From the NCBI GenBank assembly GCA_035265325.1, contig DATFOS010000047.1, positions 1-18,817 of the forward strand: a stretch of 18,817 nt of DNA, given 5' to 3'. Of this stretch, positions 7,778 to 15,779 are shown piece after piece (the first letter of the stretch is position 1; each line of letters begins with the position of its first letter). Under the pieces are notes generated by a model. That model did not search any database, was not told the origin of the DNA, and worked only from the letters and a program-made list of their open reading frames with translations. The position numbers and the translations under genes were made by a program. Source of the DNA: DATCLS01 sp035265325 (GTDB lineage Bacteria; Actinomycetota; Acidimicrobiia; Acidimicrobiales; VFJN01).

Positions 7778-9157
7778 GTGACCGACTCCACCCCGACGGC
7801 GCCGCCGCCGCCGGCCCCGGCCGGCTACCCCTCGCTCCACCCCGAGTGCCCGGACGTCGCCCGGCTCGGCCCCAACCCCGTCGAGGGGACGCTCCGGGCG
7901 GCCGCCGCCCGGGTCGAGGCCGAGCGCGCCGAGCGGGCCGAGGCCTGGAGCGGCGGCTTCACCCGCCGCCGGTTCCTCCAGGGCGCGGGCATGGCCGGCG
8001 TCGCCAGCCTCGGCATGCAGCTCGTGACCACCCGGGCGTCCTACGGCCAGTCGCCGAACGACGCCGTGCTCGTCGTCGTGTTCCTGCGCGGGGGCATGGA
8101 CGGGCTCAGCGTCCTCGTCCCGGCGGACGACCAGCACCTGATGGCGGCCCGGCCCGACATCGGCATCCCGGGCAACCAGCTCCTGCCGCTCGAACGGGGC
8201 TTCGGCCTCAACCCGGCGCTCGCGGCCATCCACCCGCTGTGGGGCCAGGGCAAGTTCACGGCCATCCCTGCGGTGTCGACGCCCGACATCTCCCGCAGCC
8301 ACTTCCAGGCGCAGGACTGCCTCGAACGCGGTGGGTCGGCCACGGGCGCCGTCGAGGGCTGGCTCGACCGGACGCTCGCCCAGATGGGGCCGGGGACGAC
8401 GTTCCGGGCCGTGTCCCAGGGCGCCACGCTGGCCCGCTCACTGGCCGGCATGCAGCCCACGCTCTCGCTCTCCAGCATCGAGCAGTTCCAGCTCCAGGGC
8501 TGGGAGGGGGTCCACGACAAGACCCTCGCCGCCCTGGCCACCCTCTACACCGGCTTCGAGCACCCGCTGAACTCGGCCGTGGCCACGACCTTCACCGCCC
8601 TCGACACGAGCGGGCAGCTGGCCACGACCGGGTACACGCCGGCGGCCGAGTACCCCGACGGCGGGTTCGCCGAGGGCCTCAAGGAGCTGGCCCGCATCAT
8701 CAAGGCGGGCGTCGGCCTGCGGGTCGCCTGCATCGACATCGGCGGGTGGGACATGCACACCGGCCAGGGGACGATCGAGGGCGGCGACATGCAACGCATG
8801 CTCACCGAGTTCGGCGCGGCCATGGCCGCCTTCGCCACCGACCTCGGGCCGCAGCTCGACAACGTCACGGTCGTGGCCATGACCGAGTTCGGCCGGCGTC
8901 TCGAGCAGAACGCCAGCTGGGGCACCGATCACGGCCATGGCGCCGCCGTCTTCGTGATGGGCGGCGGTATCAACGGCGGGCGCATCCACGGCAACTGGCC
9001 GGGCCTGGCGCCCGACGCCCTCGACCAGGGCGACGTCGCCGGCGCCAACGACTACCGCAACGTGCTCGGCGAGCTCGTCGAGCGCCGCCTGGGCGTCACC
9101 GACATCGGGGCCATCTTCCCGGGCCACCAGTACCAGCGGATCGGCTTCCTGACCTAG
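7778..9157 (+). CDS. DUF1501 family Tat-exported protein
   Basis: Partner of the upstream DUF1800 protein. DUF1501 proteins are related to the sulfatase/alkaline-phosphatase fold, but their reaction is not established. Two starts are possible: GTG 7766, overlapping the upstream stop, and GTG 7778. I prefer 7778 because GAGGA lies 5 nt before it. That gives 459 aa. A Tat motif TRRRFLQ is at 62-68, followed by a hydrophobic stretch to about residue 84, so the exported part begins near residue 90. Family motifs include FLRGGMDGLSVLVP (102-115), SRSHFQAQD, GGWDMHTGQ, TEFGRR and GTDHGHGAAVFVMGGG. The H/D-rich motifs are candidate metal or phosphate ligands by analogy. The TAG stop lies within the left CTAG end of a palindromic element. 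Confidence 0.9.
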   Translation: MTDSTPTAPPPPAPAGYPSLHPECPDVARLGPNPVEGTLRAAAARVEAERAERAEAWSGGFTRRRFLQGAGMAGVASLGMQLVTTRASYGQSPNDAVLVVVFLRGGMDGLSVLVPADDQHLMAARPDIGIPGNQLLPLERGFGLNPALAAIHPLWGQGKFTAIPAVSTPDISRSHFQAQDCLERGGSATGAVEGWLDRTLAQMGPGTTFRAVSQGATLARSLAGMQPTLSLSSIEQFQLQGWEGVHDKTLAALATLYTGFEHPLNSAVATTFTALDTSGQLATTGYTPAAEYPDGGFAEGLKELARIIKAGVGLRVACIDIGGWDMHTGQGTIEGGDMQRMLTEFGAAMAAFATDLGPQLDNVTVVAMTEFGRRLEQNASWGTDHGHGAAVFVMGGGINGGRIHGNWPGLAPDALDQGDVAGANDYRNVLGELVERRLGVTDIGAIFPGHQYQRIGFLT

Positions 9158-9321
9158 TGGTCTGTCGCCGAAATGACGGCGCGGTCTCGGCGAGTCAGGG
9201 GCGTCGCTGGCAAGGACGCAGGAGGACAGCGCACACCGTGCGGTGCCGTGACGACGAGGACGCAGCCAGCGGCGTTCCTGGCCGGCGAGACCGCCCGCAC
9301 AATTCGGCGACGGACCACTAG
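9154..9321. mobile_element. 168-bp palindromic, MITE-like element with CTAG ends
   Basis: The two ends are inverted copies. CTAGTGGTCTGTCGCCGAA (9154-9172) matches the reverse complement of 9303-9321 with one change (T/C). Similarity continues inward through GCGGTCTCG, CAGG and CGCTGGC for about 58 bp of each arm, with scattered mismatches and small gaps. A short perfect palindrome CACCG-TG-CGGTG (9234-9245) is near the centre. There is no transposase or credible ORF. Both outermost tetranucleotides are CTAG, which could be a target duplication (CTAG, or TA within it) of the kind made by IS630- or IS5-related transposases; that family link is a guess. The element lies between convergent genes, and its left end contains the DUF1501 stop codon. 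Confidence 0.65.
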
Positions 9322-9329
9322 CCCTCGGG

Positions 9330-9377
9330 GGAGCGGCACCGTGCGCCCGGGCCACGCGGCCCGGGCACACGTGCTCC
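9330..9377. terminator. GC-rich hairpin between convergent genes, likely bidirectional terminator
   Basis: GCCCGGGCC (9345-9353) and GGCCCGGGC (9358-9366) form a perfect 9-bp stem on an ACGC loop. The stem is extended by GTG/CAC (9341-9343 with 9368-9370) after one mismatch, and by GGAGC/GCTCC (9330-9334 with 9373-9377) after an unequal internal loop. It ends 3 nt before the stop of the minus-strand aminopeptidase gene. There is no U tract, as is common for actinobacterial terminators. Confidence 0.55.
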
Positions 9378-9380
9378 GGC

Positions 9381-11963
9381 TCAGCCCCCGGTGAGGACGG
9401 CGGGGAGCCGGGCGGACTCGCGCTCCGCCAGCGCCACCGTCACCCGCATGCGCTCGAGGTGCTGGCGGACCTGCATCTCGCCCTGCGGCACCGGGTTGTC
9501 CGCCAGGAACGCCTCGACCTCGCCGGCCAGCGTGGCGTCGCGGATCGAGCGGATGCCCCCGACCAGGCGCGGGATGCTGTTGCTCGGGAACCGCTCGTTG
9601 ATCGCCGACCAGTTGGAGGCCACGAAGCTCCAGGCCGCCGGGGCGTTGTCGCGGTTGGCGACGGCCTCGGCCAGCAGGTAGGGGGCGTCCTGGCTCCGGA
9701 CCCGCCCCGACAGCGTCAGCTCCAGCGTGCGGGCCAGGCAGTCCGGGTCGCGGAAGCGGGCGAAGGACCGGAGGATGCGCTCGCGGTCCTGCGGGTTGTC
9801 CGTCTCGGTGAACCGCTCGGTGAGCCGGTCGTGGAGGTCGATGTCGCCCAACGTCGCCGCGGCCGTGAGCGCCGGGGCCGACAGGCTGGGGTCGACCGAC
9901 GCCGGGTCGGCCAGGAACCGGTCGAGCAGCTGGCGGGCCCGCACCTGGGCGTCGTGGTCGTCGGCGAGGACCGCCGCCGCGTTGAGCAGCAGTCCCCGCA
10001 GGGTGCGGGTGCGGTCGTCGTCCTCCGGGCGGACCTCGTCGCCGAGCCGCGCCCGGGCCGGCCCCACGAGCGACCCCACGCGGGCGGCCAGGGCGGCGCG
10101 GGCGTCCCCCTCGACCAGGCGGTCGAGCTGGGTGAGGCCGCCGACCAGGCGCTCCCACACCGACAGGTCGTCCTCGTCGCGGAAGCGCTCCGCCACCGCG
10201 AGGAAGCCCTCGGCGTCGACGGCCCCGGCCAGCACGCCGGCCCACGTGTCGTCGACCAGCACGTAGCGCTCGACCGCGGTGAGCGTGTCCAGGCCCTCGA
10301 GCAGGGCGGCGGTCAGCCCGGCGTCGTAGCGGGCCCGGTAGAACCCGTGCGCGCCGAAGTTCGCGACGACCCGCGGCCACTCGGCCACGGGCAGTTCGGC
10401 GTCGGCCGACGCGCCGTCGAGCAGCAGCCGGGCCTCGACCGGGGGCCCGTCGACGGAGGGCCGGTGCCCCACGATGAGCGGGACGGCCCAGCGGCCGTCC
10501 CCATCGCCGCCTGCGGCGGTGTCGCCGTAGCCGAAGCGCCGCTGGTGGAACCGGACCGTCGCGTCGTCCACCCGCTCGGCCGTGACCTCGGGGAAGCCGG
10601 GCGAGAAGATCCAGCTCTCGGCGATGCGGCGGACGGGCTCGCCCGTCTCCTCCTCCAGGGCGTCCCACAGGTCGGACGTCTCGGTGTTGCCGTACTGGTG
10701 ACGGGCCATGTACCGGCGGATGCCCGCGGTGAACCGCTCGGCGCCCAGGTACTGCTCGAGCATCCGGACGACCGAGGCGCCCTTCTCGTAGGTGAGGATG
10801 TCGAACATCCCGTCGGCGTCCTCGGGCGAGAGCACCGGGTACTCGACCGGGCGGGTCGACGACAGGGCGTCGGTGTCGAAGGCGGCGGAGCGCGACAGCC
10901 CGAAGTCCACCCAGCGCTGCCAGTCGGGCCGGAAGGCGTCGGTGACCGTCATCTCCATGAAGGTGGCGAAGGCCTCGTTGAGCCAGATGCCGTTCCACCA
11001 CTTCATGGTCACGAGGTCGCCGAACCACATGTGGGCCAGCTCGTGGGCGATCACGTCCACCACGGCCTGCTTCTCGGCCTGGGTGGCGGTGTCGGGGTCG
11101 ACCAGGACGTAGCGCTCGCGGAACGTCACGCAGCCCAGGTTCTCCATGGCCCCGAAGGCGAAGTCGGGGATCGCCACCAGGTCGAGCTTGTCGCCCGGGT
11201 AGGCGATGCCGAACCACTCGGACAGGAACCGCAGCGAGAACTCGCCCACCTCGAGGGCGTAGTCGGCCAGCTTCTCCTTGCCGATCGGGCACACGACCCG
11301 TAGCGGCTTGCCGTCGACGAGCACCGGCTCGGTCACGGCCAGCGGGCCGACCACGAACGCCACCAGGTAGGTGGACATCGGCATGGTGTCGGCGAACGTC
11401 ACCGCCACCTTGCCCTCGGCCTCGGCCGGCGTGCGCGCCAGCTCGGAGGCGTTCGAGATGGCCAGCAGGTCCTCGGGCACGACGAGCGTCACGCCGAACG
11501 TCGCCTTGGCCTCCGGCTCGTCCCAGCAGGGGAAGGCCCGGCGGGCGTCGGTCGCCTCCATCTGCGTGGTGGCGAGGACCCGCTCGACGCCGGCCTCGTC
11601 CGTGAACGTGGAGCGGTAGAAGCCGCGCAGCTTGTCGTTGAGCACGCCGCGGAAGCGGAGGTGGACCGTGGCCTCGCCGGTCGGGAGCGCGGACGGCAGC
11701 CGCAGGGTGGCCCGCTCGGTGGTGGTGTCCAGCTCGACGGTGGCGTGGAGTCTGGAGCCGTCGGGTAGCTCGACCGCGGCCTCGTCGATCTCGATCTCCG
11801 CCGCGTTCAGCACGACCTCGGCCGTCGGCTCGGCCACCGTGACCGTCACCGCCTCGACACCGGCGAACGTGGCGGCGTCGAGGTCCGGCTCCAGCGTCAG
11901 CGCATAGTGGGAGGGCAGGACGGTGTGCGGCAGACGGTAGGGGTTCTCCTGGTCATCGGGCAC
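9381..11963 (-). CDS. pepN: M1 family zinc aminopeptidase (aminopeptidase N)
   Basis: Cytosolic metallopeptidase removing N-terminal residues from peptides. The exopeptidase motif GAMEN is at 271-275. The zinc motif HELAH (H307, E308, H311) is followed by NEAF with the third ligand E330, so the catalytic set is complete. The N-terminal beta domain, catalytic domain and helical C-terminal (ERAP1-like) domain are all present. The start chosen is GTG 11963 (VPDDQENPYRLP, 860 aa), which matches usual family N-termini and lies 8 nt after a TAGCGT -10 box. In-frame GTGs at 11987 and 11996 would add 8 or 11 residues. The gene is divergent from the kinase gene and convergent with the DUF1501 gene. 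Confidence 0.95.
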   Translation of the reverse strand: MPDDQENPYRLPHTVLPSHYALTLEPDLDAATFAGVEAVTVTVAEPTAEVVLNAAEIEIDEAAVELPDGSRLHATVELDTTTERATLRLPSALPTGEATVHLRFRGVLNDKLRGFYRSTFTDEAGVERVLATTQMEATDARRAFPCWDEPEAKATFGVTLVVPEDLLAISNASELARTPAEAEGKVAVTFADTMPMSTYLVAFVVGPLAVTEPVLVDGKPLRVVCPIGKEKLADYALEVGEFSLRFLSEWFGIAYPGDKLDLVAIPDFAFGAMENLGCVTFRERYVLVDPDTATQAEKQAVVDVIAHELAHMWFGDLVTMKWWNGIWLNEAFATFMEMTVTDAFRPDWQRWVDFGLSRSAAFDTDALSSTRPVEYPVLSPEDADGMFDILTYEKGASVVRMLEQYLGAERFTAGIRRYMARHQYGNTETSDLWDALEEETGEPVRRIAESWIFSPGFPEVTAERVDDATVRFHQRRFGYGDTAAGGDGDGRWAVPLIVGHRPSVDGPPVEARLLLDGASADAELPVAEWPRVVANFGAHGFYRARYDAGLTAALLEGLDTLTAVERYVLVDDTWAGVLAGAVDAEGFLAVAERFRDEDDLSVWERLVGGLTQLDRLVEGDARAALAARVGSLVGPARARLGDEVRPEDDDRTRTLRGLLLNAAAVLADDHDAQVRARQLLDRFLADPASVDPSLSAPALTAAATLGDIDLHDRLTERFTETDNPQDRERILRSFARFRDPDCLARTLELTLSGRVRSQDAPYLLAEAVANRDNAPAAWSFVASNWSAINERFPSNSIPRLVGGIRSIRDATLAGEVEAFLADNPVPQGEMQVRQHLERMRVTVALAERESARLPAVLTGG

Positions 11964-11977
11964 GAGGGTGCACGCTA
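11964..11977 (-). promoter_or_regulatory. -10 box for pepN (leaderless start candidate)
   Basis: On the minus strand TAGCGT (11977 to 11972) is followed by 8 nt and then GTG at 11963. No Shine-Dalgarno sequence is visible before that codon. If used, this box argues against the longer starts at 11987 and 11996, which lie upstream of it. Confidence 0.4.
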
Positions 11978-12099
11978 CCGACCGCACGGGCCGCACATCG
12001 GCGGGATACGGCCGGTCGTGCGGGTCGTCCCGCCGACGCGGCCGGTGCGACCCGTCCCACGCAGCGTCACGCCCGGGCGAGCGGCTCCGGCCGACGGCC

Positions 12100-12111
12100 T
12101 AACCTGCCCCG
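12100..12111 (+). promoter_or_regulatory. -10 box for the PfkB kinase gene (leaderless start candidate)
   Basis: TAACCT (12100-12105) is followed by 6 nt and the GTG start at 12112. There is no ribosome-binding sequence. The 136-bp region between the divergent pepN and kinase -10 boxes and starts (about 11964-12111) holds both promoters and nothing else I can recognise. Confidence 0.5.
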
Positions 12112-13107
12112 GTGACCAACGAGGCGAACCACGACGTCGTCGGCATCGGCAATGCGCTGGTCGACGTGCTGTCGCACGAGCAGGACGACTTCATCGACGC
12201 CAACGGCCTCGCCAGGGGGGCGATGACGCTGATCGAGGCCGACCGGGCCGAGAGCCTCTACGCCGCCATGGGCCGGGGCACCGAGATCTCGGGCGGCTCC
12301 GCGGCCAACACGATCGCCGGCGTGGCGAGCTTCGGTGGCCGGGCCGCCTACCTGGGGCGCGTGTTCGACGACCAGCTGGGGACGGTGTTCGCCCACGACC
12401 TGCGGTCGCAGGGCGTCACCTACCGGACCAAGCCGGCCACCGAGGGCCCGCCCACCGGCCGCTGCCTCATCGTCATCACGGGCGACGGCGAGCGGACCAT
12501 GAGCACGTTCCTCGGGGCCTCGACGTTCTTCGGGCCGGGCGAGGTCGACAGCGACCTGGTCGGGGGCGGGAAGGTCCTGTTCCTCGAGGGGTACCTGTTC
12601 GACCGCCCCGAGCCCCAGGAGGCCTACTGGCTGGCCTCGCAGGTCGCCACCGACCACGGCCGCAAGGTGGCCCTCACGCTCTCCGACCTGTTCTGCGTCG
12701 AGCGGCACCGGGACGAGTTCCTCCCGCTGGTGCGCGAGCGGGTCGACATCCTGTTCGCCAACGAGGCCGAGGCCTGCGGGCTGTGGCAGGTCGACGACGT
12801 GTCCGTCGCGGTCGAGCGGGCCCGGGCCGAGGTCGGCATCACCTGCATCACGATGTCCGAGAAGGGCTCGGTCGTGGTGGCCGGCGACGAGACCCACGAG
12901 GTCCCCGCCTTCCCGACGCAGGTGGTCGACACCACCGGCGCCGGCGACCTGTACGCCGCCGGGTTCCTCTACGGCTACACGGCCGGCCGCCCCCTGCCGG
13001 ACTGCGCCCGGCTGGGCTCCCGCGCCGCGTCCGAGATCATCAGCCACACGGGTGCCCGCCCCGAGGTCAGCCTGGCGTCCCTCGTCGACGAGGCGCTGGC
13101 GATCTAG
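12112..13107 (+). CDS. PfkB/ribokinase-family kinase, adenosine kinase-like
   Basis: Cytosolic kinase transferring phosphate from ATP to a sugar or nucleoside hydroxyl; 331 aa, normal for the family. The N-terminal substrate-binding motif SGGSAANT is at 60-67. The PfkB signature DTTGAGDLYAAGFL is at 273-286, with the catalytic base D279 in the GAGD anion hole. FANEAEA (215-221) is the usual NxxE-type segment for Mg/phosphate. The opening VVGIGNALVDVL and the SAANT and TTGAGD context resemble the adenosine kinase branch, so adenosine is the best guess; other sugars or nucleosides remain possible. The GTG start is supported by reading frame, family N-terminus and the adjacent -10 box. The gene overlaps the convergent transporter gene by the 4 bases CTAG. 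Confidence 0.9.
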   Translation: MTNEANHDVVGIGNALVDVLSHEQDDFIDANGLARGAMTLIEADRAESLYAAMGRGTEISGGSAANTIAGVASFGGRAAYLGRVFDDQLGTVFAHDLRSQGVTYRTKPATEGPPTGRCLIVITGDGERTMSTFLGASTFFGPGEVDSDLVGGGKVLFLEGYLFDRPEPQEAYWLASQVATDHGRKVALTLSDLFCVERHRDEFLPLVRERVDILFANEAEACGLWQVDDVSVAVERARAEVGITCITMSEKGSVVVAGDETHEVPAFPTQVVDTTGAGDLYAAGFLYGYTAGRPLPDCARLGSRAASEIISHTGARPEVSLASLVDEALAI

Positions 13108-14009
13108 GCCTTCGTCACCGGCCGGCCCGCCCGTCGGTCCGGGCGTGACGGCAGGACGAGCAGGACCAGGCCGGCGGCCACGAGCGCCAGGCCGACGACG
13201 GCGACCGCACCCGGCCGCTCGTCGAGCACGACGATGCCGAGGACCGTGGCGGTCGCCGGCTCGGCCAGCGTCAGCGTTCCGGCGGTGGCGACCCCCACGC
13301 CGGCCAGGCCCCGCCCGAACAACAGGTAGCCCACCACCAGCGTGACCAGGCCCAGGTGGGCGACCATCACCACCCCACCCGGCGAGGCCAGCGGCCCGAC
13401 GCCCGCCGCCAGCGCGAGGGGGACCATCGCCACGGCGGCCAGCCCGAGGACCTCCGCCCCGACCGTGTCCGGCGGGCGGCCGCCGTCCAGCAGGACCTTC
13501 GTCGCGGCCACGTAGACGGCATAGCTCGCCCCGGCCCCGGTGGCGAGCGCCAGGCCGAGGGCGTCCACGTCCTCGGCGTCGCCGGCGCCCACCAGCAGGA
13601 GCGTCCCGCCGAGGGCGAGCACCGTGGCCAGCGCCCAGCGTCGGCCGGGCCGCTCGCCCCGCACGGCCAGGCCGAGGACGCCGGCGACCACCGGGGCGCT
13701 GCCGATGCCGACCATCGTGCCGACGGCCACGCCGGTCCGGGCCACCCCGCCGAAGAACAGCGGCTGGTAGGCGGCCATGCCGGCGACGGCGGCGACCAGG
13801 GCCAGGCGGTCGCGCCGGCCGGGTGGCAGCGGCCGCAGCCAGCCCCGCCGCCACGCCAGCAGGACCAGGACCGCCCCGCCCACCGCCAGCCGGGCCGCGC
13901 CCACGGCGGCGGGGGCGGCGTCGTCCGGGCCCAGCGCCCGGGCGGTGCCGGTCGTCCCCCAGAGGGTCGCCGCCGCCACGACCAGCAGGCGGGGGTCGGG
14001 GCGGCGCAC
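13104..14009 (-). CDS. EamA/DMT-superfamily transporter
   Basis: Integral membrane protein of 301 aa with about ten hydrophobic segments in two repeated halves, the EamA (drug/metabolite transporter) layout. The first segment (LLVVAAATLWGTTGTARAL) and the fifth region (VGTMVGIGSAPVVAGVLGL) show the family pattern. The second half contains TLTLAEPATATVLGIVVLDERP, the typical late EamA motif. The substrate is unknown; metabolite export is common in the family. The start is GTG at 14009, weakly supported, with no clear ribosome-binding site. The gene follows the 231-residue unknown by 40 nt on the same strand. Its stop shares CTAG with the opposing kinase stop. Confidence 0.88.
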   Translation of the reverse strand: MRRPDPRLLVVAAATLWGTTGTARALGPDDAAPAAVGAARLAVGGAVLVLLAWRRGWLRPLPPGRRDRLALVAAVAGMAAYQPLFFGGVARTGVAVGTMVGIGSAPVVAGVLGLAVRGERPGRRWALATVLALGGTLLLVGAGDAEDVDALGLALATGAGASYAVYVAATKVLLDGGRPPDTVGAEVLGLAAVAMVPLALAAGVGPLASPGGVVMVAHLGLVTLVVGYLLFGRGLAGVGVATAGTLTLAEPATATVLGIVVLDERPGAVAVVGLALVAAGLVLLVLPSRPDRRAGRPVTKA

Positions 14010-14024
14010 GGGGGTCGAGCCTGC

Positions 14025-14041
14025 CCCGGCGCCCCGCCGGG
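14025..14041. terminator. Short GC hairpin between the unknown gene and the EamA gene
   Basis: CCCGGCG CCC CGCCGGG is a perfect 7-bp stem with a 3-nt loop, lying after the stop of the 231-residue unknown gene. It could terminate or attenuate transcription before the EamA gene. No U tract follows, so the role is uncertain. Confidence 0.3.
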
Positions 14042-14049
14042 CGTCGAGC

Positions 14050-14745
14050 TCAGTCCAGGTCGACCCGACCGACGGCTCGGCCGCCCCGGCGCAGCTCGAT
14101 GTCGCCGGCGGCCGAGGGGACCACCTCGACGTCGGCCCCGACCGCCCCGGGTGGCACGGTCGTGTCCGGCAGGCGCTCGACCTCGCCGCCCGCCCGGAAC
14201 GCCACGGTGTGCACCTCGCCGTCCGGCGTGACCGCCACGTAGCGCGACGATCCGTCCGCCTGCGGGACGCTCACGCAGCGGGCACCGGCCACCTCGACCG
14301 CCTCCAGGCGCTGGGGGATGGGCTCGCACTCGACGGGCCCGCTCACGGCCTGCTGCTCGGCGCCGATCTCGTCGGCCATGCGGATGGCCTCGTCCGGCGT
14401 GCTGGCCGCACTCCCGCCGCCGGGGCGGGACCGCAGGTCGACGCCCCGCTCGGGCCGGCCGCGCCGGCCCCAGTCGGCGGCCAGGTCGTCCGCCTCGTCC
14501 GAGAGCATCTCGACCTTGGGGTCGTTCTCGGGGACGCCGGCGGCGACCATGGCGTCGACCTCGTCGCGCAGCTGCTGCACCGGAGGCGGGACCCGCTCGT
14601 CGTCGGCGGTCGCCGGCTCGTACGTGCCGGCGGCCAGGAGCCCGACCACCACCAGGGCGGCGGTGACCACGCCGACCCGGAGGCGGCGGCTGCTGCGCCC
14701 GTCCGACGGGGAGGTCGAGCCGGGCTCGGGAGAGGGCTGGGGCAT
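14050..14745 (-). CDS. Membrane-anchored protein of unknown function, 231 aa
   Basis: I do not recognise the family. Residues 1-22 are polar and basic and probably cytoplasmic. LRVGVVTAALVVVGLLAAG (22-40) is a single membrane segment, and the remaining 190 residues should face outward. The exported part starts with an acidic, helix-prone region (QQLRDEVDAMVAAG... up to about residue 90), then has two cysteines around VECEPIP and ARCVSVP that could form a disulfide, then a beta-rich C-terminus. The start is well supported: AGGAGG lies 5 nt before the ATG. It begins 13 nt after the stop of the secreted six-cysteine protein, so the two are very likely co-translated and may act together outside the membrane. 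Confidence 0.75.
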   Translation of the reverse strand: MPQPSPEPGSTSPSDGRSSRRLRVGVVTAALVVVGLLAAGTYEPATADDERVPPPVQQLRDEVDAMVAAGVPENDPKVEMLSDEADDLAADWGRRGRPERGVDLRSRPGGGSAASTPDEAIRMADEIGAEQQAVSGPVECEPIPQRLEAVEVAGARCVSVPQADGSSRYVAVTPDGEVHTVAFRAGGEVERLPDTTVPPGAVGADVEVVPSAAGDIELRRGGRAVGRVDLD

Positions 14746-14758
14746 CGTCGCCTCCTGC

Positions 14759-15754
14759 TCAGTAGTGCCAGTCGATGTCGGTGGGGCTGTCGATGCGCCG
14801 TTGCACGGTCGCCGGGTGGCTGTTCGTGTACCAGAGCAGGTAGTCGTGGGACTGCCGGGCGGTGAGGTCCGTGCCCGGGCAGGCGCCGGCGCCGACGCGG
14901 GTGCAGGCGGCCCGCTGGGACATGGCGCCGAAGAAGTACACGCCGTCGCCCCGCCCGGCGCCGTAGCGGTCGATCATGTGCCACTGCCGGGCGTTGGCCC
15001 CGCTGGTGGCGTAGATCTGCGGGACGGGTAGGGCGGGGTCCCACTCCCAGGCGGTGCGCCACACCCGCTCCTGGGTCCAGCCGTTCGAGCAGGCGCCGTT
15101 GCTGGCTCGGTACTGCGGGCAGCCGTCGGCCGAGTTGTTGGCGTGCACCCCCCGGCGTCCCGCGACCGTGCCGTAGCCGGCCCTCCACTGGCGGGCCTTG
15201 CCGTAGGTCGACCACGACGGCTCCATGTCCATGGCGCCGTAGATACGGATCCGACCCGGGTAGTGCCGGTCGGCCCAGGCGGCGACGATGGCCACCATGC
15301 CGGACCAGGCGCGGCCGTGGCCGCGGAGCCAGCTGTCGCTGCGGCGGTCGATCGTGCTGTTCGACGTGCCGATGCCGATGAACAGCGTGTAGTCCGGCGA
15401 GCGGCGGCACCATACGTAGCCGCGGGCGAACTCCATGACGATCCCGGCGATGGCGCTGGTCGACATGTTCGGGGCGCCCCAGAGGGTGGCGCCGTAGCCG
15501 GCGCCGACGGCGGCGGGCGCCCCGAAGAACAGGGACATCCTCCCGGTCTTGTCGCCTTGGGCGCAGCCGAGGTTGCGGGCGCCGACCCGCGACCCGTCCG
15601 CCATGTAGTAGCTGCGGGTGATGCGCTGGGGCAGGAGGGCGGCGGCCGCCTCCAGGGTGACGGGGGCGGCCTCACGGACCGGCGTGCGGGTCGCCCCGGT
15701 CGTGGCCACGAGGGCCGCCGCCAGGAGTACCGCAAGTGCTCGTCGACGTCGCAA
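14759..15754 (-). CDS. Secreted protein of unknown function with six cysteines, 331 aa
   Basis: Start TTG at 15754 with AAAGG 7 nt upstream; no nearer in-frame ATG or GTG was found. Residues 1-25 (RRRR followed by ALAVLLAAALVATTG) are a clear Sec signal peptide. The mature part has six cysteines (64, 116, 212, 222, 284, 292), an even number that fits disulfides. Several short hydrophobic strands alternate with helices (GYVWC, YTLFIGIGTS, RIRIYGAMDMEPSW, PVPQIYAT, GVYFFGAM). The acidic DME motif (D176, E178) at the end of one strand recalls the DxE of some glycosidase beta/alpha barrels. This is only a resemblance; I cannot assign a family. It is the first gene before the membrane-anchored unknown and has a structured leader upstream. 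Confidence 0.78.
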   Translation of the reverse strand: MRRRRALAVLLAAALVATTGATRTPVREAAPVTLEAAAALLPQRITRSYYMADGSRVGARNLGCAQGDKTGRMSLFFGAPAAVGAGYGATLWGAPNMSTSAIAGIVMEFARGYVWCRRSPDYTLFIGIGTSNSTIDRRSDSWLRGHGRAWSGMVAIVAAWADRHYPGRIRIYGAMDMEPSWSTYGKARQWRAGYGTVAGRRGVHANNSADGCPQYRASNGACSNGWTQERVWRTAWEWDPALPVPQIYATSGANARQWHMIDRYGAGRGDGVYFFGAMSQRAACTRVGAGACPGTDLTARQSHDYLLWYTNSHPATVQRRIDSPTDIDWHY

Positions 15755-15779
15755 TGGCCTGCCTTTCGCGTCGTCCCGG

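Noticed and set aside
9173..9394. Short open frame inside the palindromic element (73 codons)
   Set aside because: No ribosome-binding site and no family resemblance; the arms of the palindrome explain the sequence.
9459..11303. A 614-codon plus-strand open frame opposite pepN
   Set aside because: Antisense shadow rich in Val, Gly, Arg and Glu. The minus strand carries a complete M1 peptidase with all catalytic motifs.
12067..13854. A 595-codon minus-strand open frame across the kinase gene and part of the EamA gene
   Set aside because: It overlaps two well-supported genes in other frames and has no recognisable domain.
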